Below are positions 34,582-46,144 of a DNA stretch of 64,000 nucleotides, piece by piece. Positions within the stretch are counted from its first letter, which is position 1. Each line of letters opens with the position of its first letter. The position numbers were made by a program, and so were the translations under genes. Location: NCBI GenBank assembly GCA_030159075.1, contig BROG01000550.1, forward strand, positions 358,501 through 422,500. Reading direction: 5' to 3'. The notes beneath the pieces are model-generated. The model worked only from the letters and a program-made list of their open reading frames with translations, had not been told where the DNA came from and searched no databases. The DNA comes from Atrina japonica (Eukaryota; Mollusca; Bivalvia; Pterioida; Pinnidae).

Positions 34582-34870
34582 CCTGTATATCAAAGATATC
34601 CAGTCTCTCACACTATACCAAGCGCTAGTAAACTACCTTCTGATCTGAAGAGTGTATTTCCTTGTTAGAAAGTCTTAATTTCTGTCCCGACACACCTGAG
34701 ATAGCCTGCCAATAAACTGATCATTTCTGAAGTAATATGAGTGGTCTGTCATATTTCTCATAATTTAACAGCAGTGAGGCAGTAGCCTGTTATTGTTAGG
34801 GAGCCCACCGATGCGTGAAGACAGACCTGTGTCTCCAGTTTAACGCTCTAGGCAAAAAAATACGATTAGG
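34582..34870 (-). promoter_or_regulatory. Candidate first exon and promoter of the BTB gene
   Basis: On the minus strand GATATACAG is followed by GTAAGAGT, an excellent match to the metazoan 5' splice-site consensus, with the intron starting at 34,582. The 34,480-34,870 interval has higher complexity and more CpG than its surroundings (TACGCGTAGAG, CCGATGCGTG, CCCGACACACC). I infer a short non-coding first exon ending at 34,583, with the promoter to its right. The transcription start is unknown. Confidence 0.35.
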
Positions 34871-36020
34871 GTCATTACATACAATTGTTATTAGAACAGG
34901 AAGCAGTATTGGTGAAAAATGTCATATCTTTCTTGTGTTGCGCAAATCGTTTCTTGATCAGGTTGCATATAATCTGCTAATGGAAAGTTGTTGATATACC
35001 ATTCAGGCTAAACAGTATCTGTAATTAAATTATCGACTAATGGAGAGAAGTTGTATTCCAGTTTGCATGTCTTGTATATTAAATTTTCTATCAAAGAATG
35101 TGGTGGTGTGAATTTAATTATTTATACTTTGTTACTGGAAGCATCTCATTTAATATTAACCTAATCAAATTGTCTTGTGAACTGAAATTTCTCAATTATC
35201 GCTGTTGACTTCTTAAATAAATGACAAATTGCTGATTTAGCCAATGGAGACAAGATAATTTTCTTTATGGAGGTCAAAATTCTGCTCACTTTGCTATAAA
35301 TATAGTTATTACACAGCTAGACAGTAATATCAAGTTTCACCATCTTTTGACAAGAAATAAATAATTACGTTAGCTTTTTAAGTTGTAGACAAAGGAAACC
35401 TTCATTTTTTTGGTTATAGGTACATGTAATTTTATGAAACAGACTTTGTATGACTGTGACAGACAGACTGAGTGACTAGCACCCTGGTAAGCATTGTAAA
35501 GAAGATTATTAACAATTTAATCTATAGAGTTTGCTCTGTTGGACATTTTCCCTTGTGAAATAATAAATCTTGAAAATTAAATGTACTGAATAGTATGTTA
35601 TTCAGTACACTAATGTCTTACTTGTAAGTTCATGCTGGTGAAATTCTCTTTTTGTTGATATGACAGGAAATCCTGACATTTCAATTCACAGTTTGGACAT
35701 TTTATATGCATGAACTGAAATCTTATATCCAATAACTGGTATATCAGTAGAGCAGAGACCACCATGGCCTTTTTTTGGTGTGGTTGTAGGCCAAGCTTGA
35801 ATTGTTTTGCCACCCAAACTTTCCTTGATACACTAAAAATGTCTTTGTGCCACCCTTAACAATTTTAAGATTCAGCGCTTTTAATTGTTCAAGTGTACAG
35901 TGAATTGCTTTGTTCTTAATCACAGTATTCTTTGATTGTTGTTGATCAATTGTAAATCATAGTTATATATCTTTTTATGTCATCAAAAAAGTTTAACACA
36001 CATCACAGATTCCACATTAG
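34871..36020. other. Non-coding stretch with a small hairpin
   Basis: No gene supported. A perfect 9-bp-stem hairpin (GTACTGAAT / ATTCAGTAC, 8-base loop) lies at 35,583-35,608. Confidence 0.5.
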
Positions 36021-36335
36021 GCCTCGGGTGGCCGAGTGGTTAGAGCATCATAGTTGAAACCCAGAAGTCTCTCACCTCTAGTCATTGCTGATTCAATCTC
36101 CACAGGAACCTAAGATTAATTTGTGAGAAGGTTTTGTTATTTCCAGAAATTTTGGCCTGGTACCATTAAACTTGTGAATCTACTCAAGTCTGAGAATATT
36201 TTCAACTTTTGTGGTAGGTTGGTGGTCTCTTTCCAGATATATTATAAACAGGTTTTCTCCTCCAACATTAAAAACTGACTGCCACCACATATAAACTGAA
36301 AAATTGTTGAGTGTGGCATAAAGTGCCATTGAAAC
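36021..36335 (+). mobile_element. SINE-A copy with intact box A and an internal insertion
   Basis: The head GGGTGGCCGAGTGGTTAGAG, then CATCA, is a near-perfect tRNA-type box A. Box B is degraded (CTGATTCAATCTCC). The body carries AAGTCTCTCACCTCTAGTC, then about 75 extra bases (36,140-36,215) absent from other copies, then GGTTGGTGGTCTCTTTCCAG. The 3' block is CTGAAAAATTGTTGAGTGTG, then GCATAAAG. Confidence 0.85.
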
Positions 36336-36609
36336 AGTTTCCACATGAACATCTTTGCCATTCTTGATTTTCATTTGATAGTGATCCCTGGTGCAATATT
36401 CTACATTAACATTCATTAGGGAGATAAAACATCGTGTATAAACTTAATCAGAAATTTGGAGAGATAATTGACATTATGAAACATTTAGATATCCAATCAT
36501 TTTGATCATCCCTGTAGTAGTAAGAGAAGTATTAAAAATTAAATTTTCATTTGATTAAAAAGTTAAGTTTGATATTTTTGCATTTTAATTATCTTGAGAT
36601 TTTTGCAAC
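36336..36609. other. Short non-coding gap
   Basis: No supported feature. Confidence 0.45.
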
Positions 36610-36905
36610 AATTCTAATATAGAAAGAACAATTTTTTTTTATGAAGAGCAAAAAATTATGTGAAAATATTGTAATTGACAATTTGTAAATTATATGTACA
36701 ATGTTCCATGATATGGAATGAGTCAGTAATTGATGATCTTTAGTATTATGTAAAAAGAATTGTAATTGTACAATGTATCTCATGTAGAAAGAGTGAATTT
36801 TACTGATGATCTGTAAAATTACATGATAAATGGTAATTGTAACTCGTATAGAAAGAGCGAATATTATTGATGATCTGTTGAATTTTGTAAAATGTATTTT
36901 CATTG
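36610..36905. repeat. Degenerate tandem repeat, ~65-75 bp, ~4 copies
   Basis: TAGAAAGAGTGAATTTTACT plus GATGATCTGTAAAATT (36,785) recurs as TAGAAAGAGCGAATATTATT plus GATGATCTGTTGAATT (36,849). Weaker copies lie near 36,616 and 36,716. The repeat is strongly decayed. Confidence 0.6.
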
Positions 36906-37173
36906 TCTGACTAACATGATTAGAATTTCATACATCCTCGTTCAACACCGCATGTCAAATTACTAAAATAGATTTGTTTTTGTTTGAATCATTGTTGTTT
37001 TCTACATCCCACTTAGAATTTTACTCTTATATTTAGATGTATTGAGCTTTAGGTGAAGTGTCACAGATTATAACATATGCTACAAATCTATGCCAATGTA
37101 GTGAGTGTTAACTCATATGCCTTATCTACTGTGATACAAAATATCTTATCCTAATTCCTGTGACTTCTGCTTA
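36906..37173. other. Non-coding gap
   Basis: No supported feature. Confidence 0.45.
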
Positions 37174-37418
37174 GGGTGTCAGGGTAGTACAGTGTTGAGT
37201 ACACTTCTCACCAGTGAGACCTAGGTGTGATTGTCTGATTGGACAGGGGAGTATGTGTGATGGCCTGGTGGTCACCAGCTCTCACACATGTTTTTTTTTC
37301 TGCGGGAACTACAATTTCTTCTTGCAGTAAGCTCTCTCTCACACCAACATCAGAGCAAATAAGAGATATTTATATAAGTTATATAAACCTATTTGTTAAT
37401 TGTTGTAAAATAGATCAA
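37174..37418 (+). mobile_element. SINE-C copy, diverged
   Basis: Aligns with the copy at 57,569-57,800: GGTAGTACAGTGTTGAGTAC, ACTTCTCACCAGTGAGACC, GATTGGACAGGGGAGTATGT, GATGGCCTG, CACACCAACATCAGAGCAAA, AAGAGATATTTATATAAGTT. The tRNA boxes are eroded. Confidence 0.8.
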
Positions 37419-38865
37419 ATTTATGCTTAACATCTTTTGCCAAGTTCTTGGCAAAGGAGCAATCAGTATGTTTGTAAAAAGGTCGTGTACATGATCTTAA
37501 AGGAGCATCTAACGTAGGCTCTTCTGCTTGCAATACAAATGTGCGTATTACCAAGTCTCTTTTTTAAGGTGGTCTCACACGCTTCAATGATCCTTTGCTA
37601 TAATAAATACTGCACATTTCCCCAATCTTCTACAATTCAGCAGTGGATTTTATAAGTGACAAGTAAATGTAACAGAATGGTAAACTTACCTATCAATCAT
37701 ACATTTTTCACTTAATCTATTTCTTTCAAATTATCGGAGATTATTTCTTACAGTTAAACAAAGTGTGGGCCTACATAAAATTTGAGTGCAGTTTAATTGT
37801 TATTACTCAAATTTGCCATACATTTCAGGTAAATACAGGTATATACCTCACCTTAGGTAAACTTGATTCATCAGGAGTGCAAAATAATTGTATTCCCATT
37901 TAAAAGTATCTCCATTTTAGTTTCATCTGCTTATTATTTCTACAAATTGATGTATTCTAATGTAACCTACCTGATTATTTTCCGTTCTATAAGGTGGCAC
38001 AGTTGACAGCTAAGATAAGTCGTAATGTATGTTTGTTTCTATCAAATTACAAAGACTACAAGTTTATTTCCCCACCCACTTACCTCGTACATGTAACTTT
38101 CTCTTACAGAGGACTTTAGAGTCTTAGATGGATGTATCTACCTGTCCTATAGACAAATATTTGTGTGTTCCACTGGGAATTCCATTTAGTATTGATTTAA
38201 AACCGTAGGCCTGTGTATATATACTCACATTTATTTAGTCAGAGAGATGGGATAGCTTCATGGTGTGGTGCAGTCTGATAAAATGTACTATAGAACTGTA
38301 TTTGAACACATAACATCACCCGTACCTAGTATATAACCATGATATGGACTCCACTTCTAACACAAATTCATTATGATATTACTAAAGTTTGTCAACTGTC
38401 AAACATAATACATACTGATAGTGTGATTAAGGCTAGCCTTACTGACACCCTGTAATAGCTGTAATCTCAAAATTATCCTATACACACTGATAAATTCCAC
38501 TCAACTGACTTATGTGGGGCAGACATTATCCGTATGTCTCCAGTGCTGGCACCAGGGTAGCTCAAGGGACAGCGTAATAACAATTAGTCTACGGTTACAG
38601 AAGACAACAGAAGGAGACTTGATATACTTATCATTAAATGTTGAAGCTATGTTGTGAGATAACACATCAGTTGATTCCAGGTTTTATTGCTCTTTTTATG
38701 ATTTCATATGTTCACTGAAGTGTTTAATTAGTCTCCTAGTTCCTACAGATGTTATGATGGAGACAATTTAGCTACCTGATACAGGTGTGGATCCATCAAG
38801 TGATTTATGTAGGGATACAGACATTGAATATGCCACAGCAAATGGTGACCGCTATACAGCGTTTT
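37419..38865. other. Non-coding stretch
   Basis: No gene or mobile element supported. The G+C-richer patch at 38,510-38,590 (GTGCTGGCACCAGGG) is unexplained. Confidence 0.45.
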
Positions 38866-39012
38866 TAGAAACACAGGACTTTTTATCTTACTGGTAACTG
38901 AAAAGTATTAACTAGTATTTTTCTAGCTGTACTGCATTTCAGAAATATAGGGCTTTTTAGCTTACCTTCACTGGAAACTGAAAAGTGTTAGCTATGGTAG
39001 TATTTTTCTGTC
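38866..39012. repeat. Tandem duplication, ~72-78 bp, 2 copies
   Basis: GAAACACAGGACTTTTTATC…TGGTAACTGAAAAGT…TAGTATTTTTCT is followed by GAAATATAGGGCTTTTTAGC…TGGAAACTGAAAAGT…TAGTATTTTTCT. The copies are diverged, so the event is not recent. Confidence 0.75.
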
Positions 39013-39214
39013 CATCACAATAAGTAGAAATTCTGTAAAGTTCTTGTTTCTAGAAAGCCATATCAAGCTGCATTATTTGCTCTAACCTTTGACCTCAGGA
39101 CCAAGGTGAAGAGATAAGGGTTTTTGCTTGATACAATAGGACAGTTCCATGTGCCTTAATGGGAGTTTGCTTAGATCTCTGTAAACTTTTTTTTCACCAT
39201 AACTTTGAGTGAGT

Positions 39215-39350
39215 TTGAAACTTCCTGGAGCTAAAGTTATATATTTTGGGAATTTGCCTGTTTACTTGTGGAAAGCTGGTGGTGGTCTTTCCAGGTATCT
39301 AATAATATAGTTCTCGCCATCACCATGAAAGGTATATAAACATTCTATAA
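39215..39350 (+). mobile_element. SINE-A fragment, head missing
   Basis: Contains TGCCTGTTTACTTGTGGAAA, GCTGGTGGTGGTCTTTCCAG, TAGTTCTCGCCATCACC and a weak tail. It matches the SINE-A body; the tRNA head is lost or unrecognisable. Confidence 0.6.
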
Positions 39351-39884
39351 TTTGAGCATTGAATGAGACAAAAAGCTTCAATAAAACTGAAAAAGTATTT
39401 ATCCAAAAAATGCTTTAGACCTTACAGGGAATTGTTCAGTCTTATTAGAATACTTGAGACTAGGCCATGCTACACTGTAAGAACTTTAAAAAGAATACTT
39501 TTTTAGGAATTAATCATAATTTTGCCTAGTTGCACTTTTAGCTCTGTCATTTTATTGGTAATTCTGATGGCTATATATCTATATCAAGTTGCATTGAATG
39601 TTAATTACACTGTGACAAGATGGTTTCCTTATCAAAACTTACAGGTCTAACTTTTCGGTAATTAGAAATGACAAACAAATGTCAGAGTAATCTAAAATGA
39701 TCTATGTTGTAACATGATAAAGCTTACACTGATAATTGAAGATCATTTTAATTTTAATTGTAATATATTTATGCTCTGTTCTGAAGATAATATATTATTA
39801 GACAAATCTGTCCTGAGAATTAAATATTGAATCTTGCCTGCAATATGTCATTATAAACCTATCCATATATCAGGTTCTTCCATT
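39351..39884. other. Non-coding stretch
   Basis: No supported feature. Confidence 0.45.
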
Positions 39885-40695
39885 GGTTTGTGGCCGCATG
39901 CAATGCTTTTATGATAAAGGGTCAGACTCTCAAGGAAATACCAGGTTCAATTCCCAGTAACAGATCACATTTTGGACCTTAGGAAAAGTTACTAGTCCCT
40001 CTCCAAGCACTCTGCTTGTGACGTGAAAGTTGCAGGGGTTTTAGGTGAGGCTTAAAACCAAGTTCCTGTGTTATAATAATTGTTTTAAGTATTAATGAAT
40101 ACCCAATGTATTTGACATAGGGCCATTTAAAGAATCCTCACTGCATTAGAAAAAGTCCATACAAAGAATCGTCACTGCTTTGGCAAAGGTCCATAGAAAG
40201 ATTCCTCACAGCATTGGCAAAGGTCCAAACAAAGGTTCATACAAAGAATCCTCACTGCAGTGGCAAAGGGCCATAGCAAAGGCCCATACAAATAAGGATT
40301 CTTTGTATGGACCTCAATGTATTGACAAGCTCCATACAAAGAATTGTCACTGTATTGGCAAAGGTCCATACAAAGAATCCCCACTGCAGCAACAAAGGTC
40401 AAGAAAAAGAAGCCTCACTGCATTGGCAAAGGTCCATATAAAGACTCTTCACTGCAATGGCAAATGTCCATACAAAGAATCCTTGCAGCTTTGGCAATTG
40501 TCCATACCAAAGGTCCATTGAAAGACTCTTCACTATACTAGCAAAGATCCATACAACAAATCCCATAGGCATAGGTCCATAGAAAAAATTCATATAAAAA
40601 ATTCTCACTGTATTTGCATAGATTCATAGCAAAGGTCCATATTTGTAGCACTTTACCTGTTGATGTCTCAGTATAGATGAAGGATTTGGGTAAAA
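39885..40695 (+). mobile_element. SINE-B copy with internally expanded ~36-bp repeat
   Basis: The 5' part has a tRNA-like box B (GGTTCAATTCCC at 39,943), then AGTCCCTCTCCAAG and AAAACCAAGTTCCTGTGT. Next comes AAGAATCCTCACTGCATT, the SINE-B segment seen at 53,987 as AAGAACCCTCACTATATT. Instead of occurring once, this segment is repeated about 14 times (40,125-40,640). After the array the SINE-B sequence resumes: TTCATAGCAAAGGTCCATAT, TTGTAGCACTTTACCTG, GATGTCTCAGTATAGATGAA, matching 54,010-54,075. So the array lies inside the SINE. Confidence 0.75.
40125..40640. repeat. ~36-bp minisatellite derived from SINE-B
   Basis: The unit is CCATACAAAGAATCCTCACT plus GCATTGGCAAAGGT, about 34-36 bases, with many indels and mixed GGTCCATA spacers. 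It gives overlapping spurious open frames on both strands (Lys/Ser-rich on plus, Tyr/Leu-rich on minus). Units are diverged and irregular. Confidence 0.85.
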
Positions 40696-41101
40696 AAATA
40701 ACCAGCAATAAAACAAATAATCCATTGGTATGTGATATTTGCCTACTTTTATTGTTTAACAAATTGTACTAAGAGAAGGTTTTGTCTAAATGTGCACCTG
40801 AAGTAATTGCTTATATGTCTTGTTATATTTTAACAAAATTAATCTATGTAAGTAATGGTCCTCAGTCATCTTTACAACTTGACAGACAATGTTCTGTATA
40901 ATTGCAACCTTTGTAGGTCAAAAGATGCACTCAAATGGGCAGGGTCATGTTAATCGGTTTCCCCTTTTCATGTTTAGCATATATTTACATACAAGACTTT
41001 TCAGGGATGAATTATTGTTTTCTTGAAATAACACAATGTGATGAATTATATCATAAAATAGAGATTAGATATATATTGTCTGTAAATTGGAAAAGTAATT
41101 A
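40696..41101. other. Non-coding stretch
   Basis: No supported feature. Confidence 0.45.
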
Positions 41102-41290
41102 ACATTAACACAAACAGGCCTCCTTGACAACTAGCAGGCTTTCAACTGGCCCTAATTTTCCTAATTTTCCTCCTTTTTTTGAGCCTGCCCTAATTTTCCT
41201 AATTTTTTACTGAAATTCCTAAAAAGGCCCTTATTTTTCAGGAAAATTCCTAATTATTTATTAAATTTGCCGATGAAGTTTTTGAATCTG
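41102..41290. mobile_element. Transposon-like fragment with CCTAATTTTCCTAATTTT repeats
   Basis: It begins with ACATTAACACAAACAGGCCT, then CCTTGACAACTAGC, a 34-base block found again with one mismatch at 42,635-42,668. It continues with CCCTAATTTTCCTAATTTT twice (41,141 and 41,189). There is no intact frame. The shared block at the end of the possible transposase remnant at 42,459 suggests that both derive from one element. Confidence 0.5.
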
Positions 41291-42458
41291 TGTAAAAACT
41301 AAGAGAAATAATCTTTAGATAATTATCAATGTATGTGGATTAATGTTTACCCATAGTACTTTCAGCTACTGATAAAGATCTACCAAAAGCTGGTTTTGCA
41401 GTCATCATCAGATACATTCAGCAGTTGATGATTCAACCTTGGCACTAAAAGGTAATATGATAGAGGTCTTGTTTCCCAATGAAGACATACTAATTGTACT
41501 GAGGGATCATTGTGCTCCTTGTTTATACAAGTTGCAGCATAGTGATTATGCTTTAATCATTACATACCCAACATTTACAGTACTGAGTTGCAGGGAAGTT
41601 GCAATTTTCAGTAATCAAAATATATATTAAACGTAACAAACATTATTGAGCTGATAATATGTGTATTCCCTTATTCCCTTGGACCAAATGAATAATAAAA
41701 GGGTATTGGGTAAATGTACATGCGATAAAATCCCATAAATACATGAAAAAAGAAAACAAACTGAGTGACGCTTTTATTGTCGCTCTTCATATTGAACAAA
41801 TTGCTCATACCTTGTACCTAGTGAGTTCCTGACGGCCCCAACCGGTTTAAGGGGAATTAGTTATGAGATGGTGATCAACCCTTCATCCATCCTTCTATTT
41901 TATGGATTCAGGGTAAACCATAATTCCACTAGCAAACCAGTATAAATATAAATAGATAAAAAAAATGATATTAACCAATCACATAGCATATTATTATATG
42001 ATTAAGTGAGCAATAGAAAGAATAAATGTGTTGAATGGAAAGCCTGTCAAAATTAAAGAATGTTATGTGAAGTTATTCAATCAATGACAATAGTTAAAAT
42101 GAGTATAGACCTACTTTTTTCTTAGACTTTTGTTTTTTAATGGCTCACATATAAAAAATCATAGTTTTCAGTCTATTTGCCTAAATCAATAGGAAGGATT
42201 GCCTATTCATCAGTCACTCATATTCAACTGTTTACCTTGCAGTGTAGAGAGGGACATCTAGGTGTTCCAGGCACATTTTTATTGGTATTAATAAAAGTTT
42301 GAAATGCTCATTTAGATACTTGGTTGGATGAACTTCATGTTAACACTCATTTTTAATTTTGGTAGGCCTTTTGTGATGTGCAGTTACCATTAAGATGTGA
42401 TATTTTCAGGAATTAATCAAAATTGAAGTTATTACACTGATATGGACAGAAAATCAAA
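41291..42458. other. Non-coding stretch, possibly interior of a decayed transposon
   Basis: A 63-codon plus-strand frame (41,439-41,630) has no domain I recognise. The rest shows no gene. It lies between the two blocks that share the 34-base repeat. Confidence 0.35.
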
Positions 42459-42668
42459 ATGCCACATGGGCAAACTAAATTTAATGCCAACTGGCTTCAA
42501 CAAAATGATAAACAGGGATTTAAAGTTGGAGATTGGTGCAAAGAGGACAAATCAAGTACTTATAATGCTTTTTGTATTCTCTGCAAAAAAAACATTTCTA
42601 ATCAACAACTCTGGCTTCAAACAAATATTAGCTCACATTAACACAAACAGGCCTCCTTGACGACTAGC
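42459..42668 (+). pseudogene. Decayed zinc-finger (hAT/BED-like) transposase N-terminus
   Basis: One frame from 42,459 encodes KFNANWLQQND, FKVGDWCKEDKS and NAFCILCKKNIS, with a CxxC pair. The order W…G…W-C/A-K-E-D…A-x-C-x-x-C-x-K-x-I-S is typical of N-terminal zinc fingers in hAT-type transposases and derived host proteins. The following segment (SGFKQILAHINTN), which should carry the His of the finger, lies in the other frame, so a frameshift falls near 42,600. A stop follows at once. No downstream transposase domain is seen. Alternative: chance similarity in a short frame. Confidence 0.4.
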
Positions 42669-43489
42669 TGACTACTCAAGAATATTGATATATTACTCTT
42701 AATTAGGCAGTATGAAAAATCTCCTTTTCTCATTCAAATTTTACAAGATAAAATATTGCTGTCATTTTCAATTTTGCGCACATTGAAGCATTTGCAATTT
42801 TTTAAATTTCTCTCCATATTTCTCTGTGATGTTTGCAACTTTAAGTACATGTATTATGTAGTGAGCATTTAAATGTTATGTAAATTGAACTATGTAATGC
42901 ATGTACAATAAGGGATATATGTGTTAATTATGACATAAGATCTTAAAGTACAGTGAAATCTTGTTATGATGACACCCAGGTTATATTAAAATTGAACAAC
43001 AGGTCCTAATTTTGATTTTTAATAAAATAAATGTTAATTAAACTTCGGTTTTTTCATATTCCGGATATCTCAAAGAAATAGGGGTGTTCCCATGTACTTT
43101 GAGAGAAGATTGCACGGTACTTCATAAACTATTTTCTTGTGCATATGAAAAGTTTCTTATCATCAAAATTTGCTCTCTCTTGTTATTTAGAGAAAGAATC
43201 AAATTATTAGCTGTTTGGATCTGAATATGTCAGATAAATGACAGAATCTTCGGTCAATGTTTTACTGCAAAATTACAGGATTTTATTCCTTATCATGTTA
43301 TTTGCTTGCTTTTATGTCATTATTTTCTCATAAGAAGATACTACATAAAACAACCATTTATTCAGGTTATATACAACTTATAAAAGTCAGTCATGGCATT
43401 TGTACACTTTCAATGTAGAATAGCCAGTTTGTATGTTTTACTACTCCACACTGGGTTGTCATTAGAGCAATGTATGGGTATGATAGTAT
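42669..43489. other. Non-coding stretch with one MITE-like end
   Basis: TACAGTGAAATCTTGTTATG at 42,951 resembles a pogo-type MITE end, but no matching right end was found. Otherwise nothing supported. Confidence 0.4.
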
Positions 43490-44075
43490 CTGTACTCATA
43501 TATTACAGGATATGTAGAAAGTATGAAGCAGTAATCTTACATATACATATATGTATAAGATATGTAGAAAGTTTAGAACAATACCTGTTCTATAAAAAGG
43601 GTCTATAGAAAGTTTACAATAATGCCTGTTCTCCTATAGATAGGATATATAGAAAGTTTAAAACAATACCTGTTCTCCTGTAGATAGATATGTAGAAGTT
43701 TAGAACAATACCTGTTCTCCTATACATGTAGATAGGATATATAGAAAGTTTAAAACAATACCTGTTCTCCTGTAGATAGATATGTAGAAGTTTAGAACAA
43801 TAGCTGTTCTCCTATAGATAGTATATATAGAAAGTTTAAAACAATACCTGTTCTCCTGTAGATAGATATGTAGAAAGTTAAGAACAATACCTGTTCTATA
43901 AAAAGGGTATATAGAAAGTTTAGAATAATGCCTGTTCTCCTATAGATAGGATATATAGAAAGTTTAGAATAATACCTGTTCGCATATAAATAGAATATGT
44001 AGAAAGTTTAAAACAATACCTGTTCTCTTGTAGATAGGATATGTAGAAAGTATGAAATAATACTTTTACATAATC
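43490..44075. repeat. Minisatellite, ~44-bp unit, ~13 copies
   Basis: The unit is TAGATAGGATATATAGAAAG, then TTTAAAACAATACCTGTTCT, then CCTG. Unit lengths vary between about 42 and 50 through small indels (TAGATATGTAGAAG, ACATGTAGATAGG). Left-edge units are the most diverged. Confidence 0.92.
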
Positions 44076-44218
44076 ATAATATAGAGTTTTACACAAAGAT
44101 CTGACCAAACCCCCATTAAGCCATCTGGAACAGAGAATGTCGTTTTAGAGACCACCTGTTTTAAAAGACCATATTTCAGTGGCAGAAAGGGTGGTCTTTC
44201 AAGACAGGTTCTGCTGTA
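44076..44218 (+). mobile_element. MITE-P, partial copy
   Basis: GTTTTAGAGACCACCTGTTT, AAAAGACCATATTTCAGTGG, CAGAAAGGGTGGTCTTTCAA, GACAGGTTCTGCTGTA. The right end is intact; the left inverted end is missing or lies in unrecognisable sequence after 44,076. Confidence 0.7.
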
Positions 44219-45585
<1,367 letters not shown>

Positions 45586-46137
45586 TTAAAAGGGGCATTA
45601 GCTGTGTTTATAAAAAAAAAAAAAAAAATATTTTTTTTTTTTTTCAACTTTTACTACTTGTACTTGATGTACATAATAAATAAGAGCTATACACAGGCAT
45701 AAATATCTTATATTCCTAAACATTGTGTGAAACTAAGGTCAGGTCCAGTGTGGAAGTCATATACAAAATAGTAAGTCGAATAAAATTTAATGTCCTCCAA
45801 AGGGAAGTATCAGTATAAAATTTGCACTGGAGCTTTGTATTGTGCAGACTTAATACTATGTAACTGATATACATATTGTCATCTTTCACTTTGATAAAGG
45901 CCAAGTGATCGAAAATTTGTGAAATTTGAGTGGTTTTTTTTTTTTTTTTTTTTTTTTGCAAAATAGTAAGGTTGGGCTAATCAGTTGCAATTTAAAAGTG
46001 CCAGATCTTGGTTTTTCATAAAATATATAGGAATTTAAGAATTTTTATGCCAGTGTATGTATAATTATTGTTATTGTATATTAATCTGAGAATGGAGAAA
46101 TAAAAAAATTGAAAAAACACAGCTAATGTCCCTTTAA
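45586..46137. mobile_element. MITE, ~552 bp, TTAA-flanked inverted ends
   Basis: The left end TTAAAAGGGGCATTAGCTGT, then GTTTATAAAAA, is mirrored by the right end read inward, TTAAAGGGACATTAGCTGTG, then TTTTTTC. The inverted repeat is about 25 bp with TTAA at each border, as expected of piggyBac-type target sites (inference). The interior contains an A17-TATT-rich block (45,612-45,644) and a T24 run (45,934-45,957). No intact frame. The 40-bp minisatellite starts immediately beyond the right end. Confidence 0.75.
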
Positions 46138-46144
46138 AAGATGC

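Noticed and set aside
40172..40762. Several overlapping frames of 65-113 codons
   Set aside because: Caused by the SINE-B-derived ~36-bp array.
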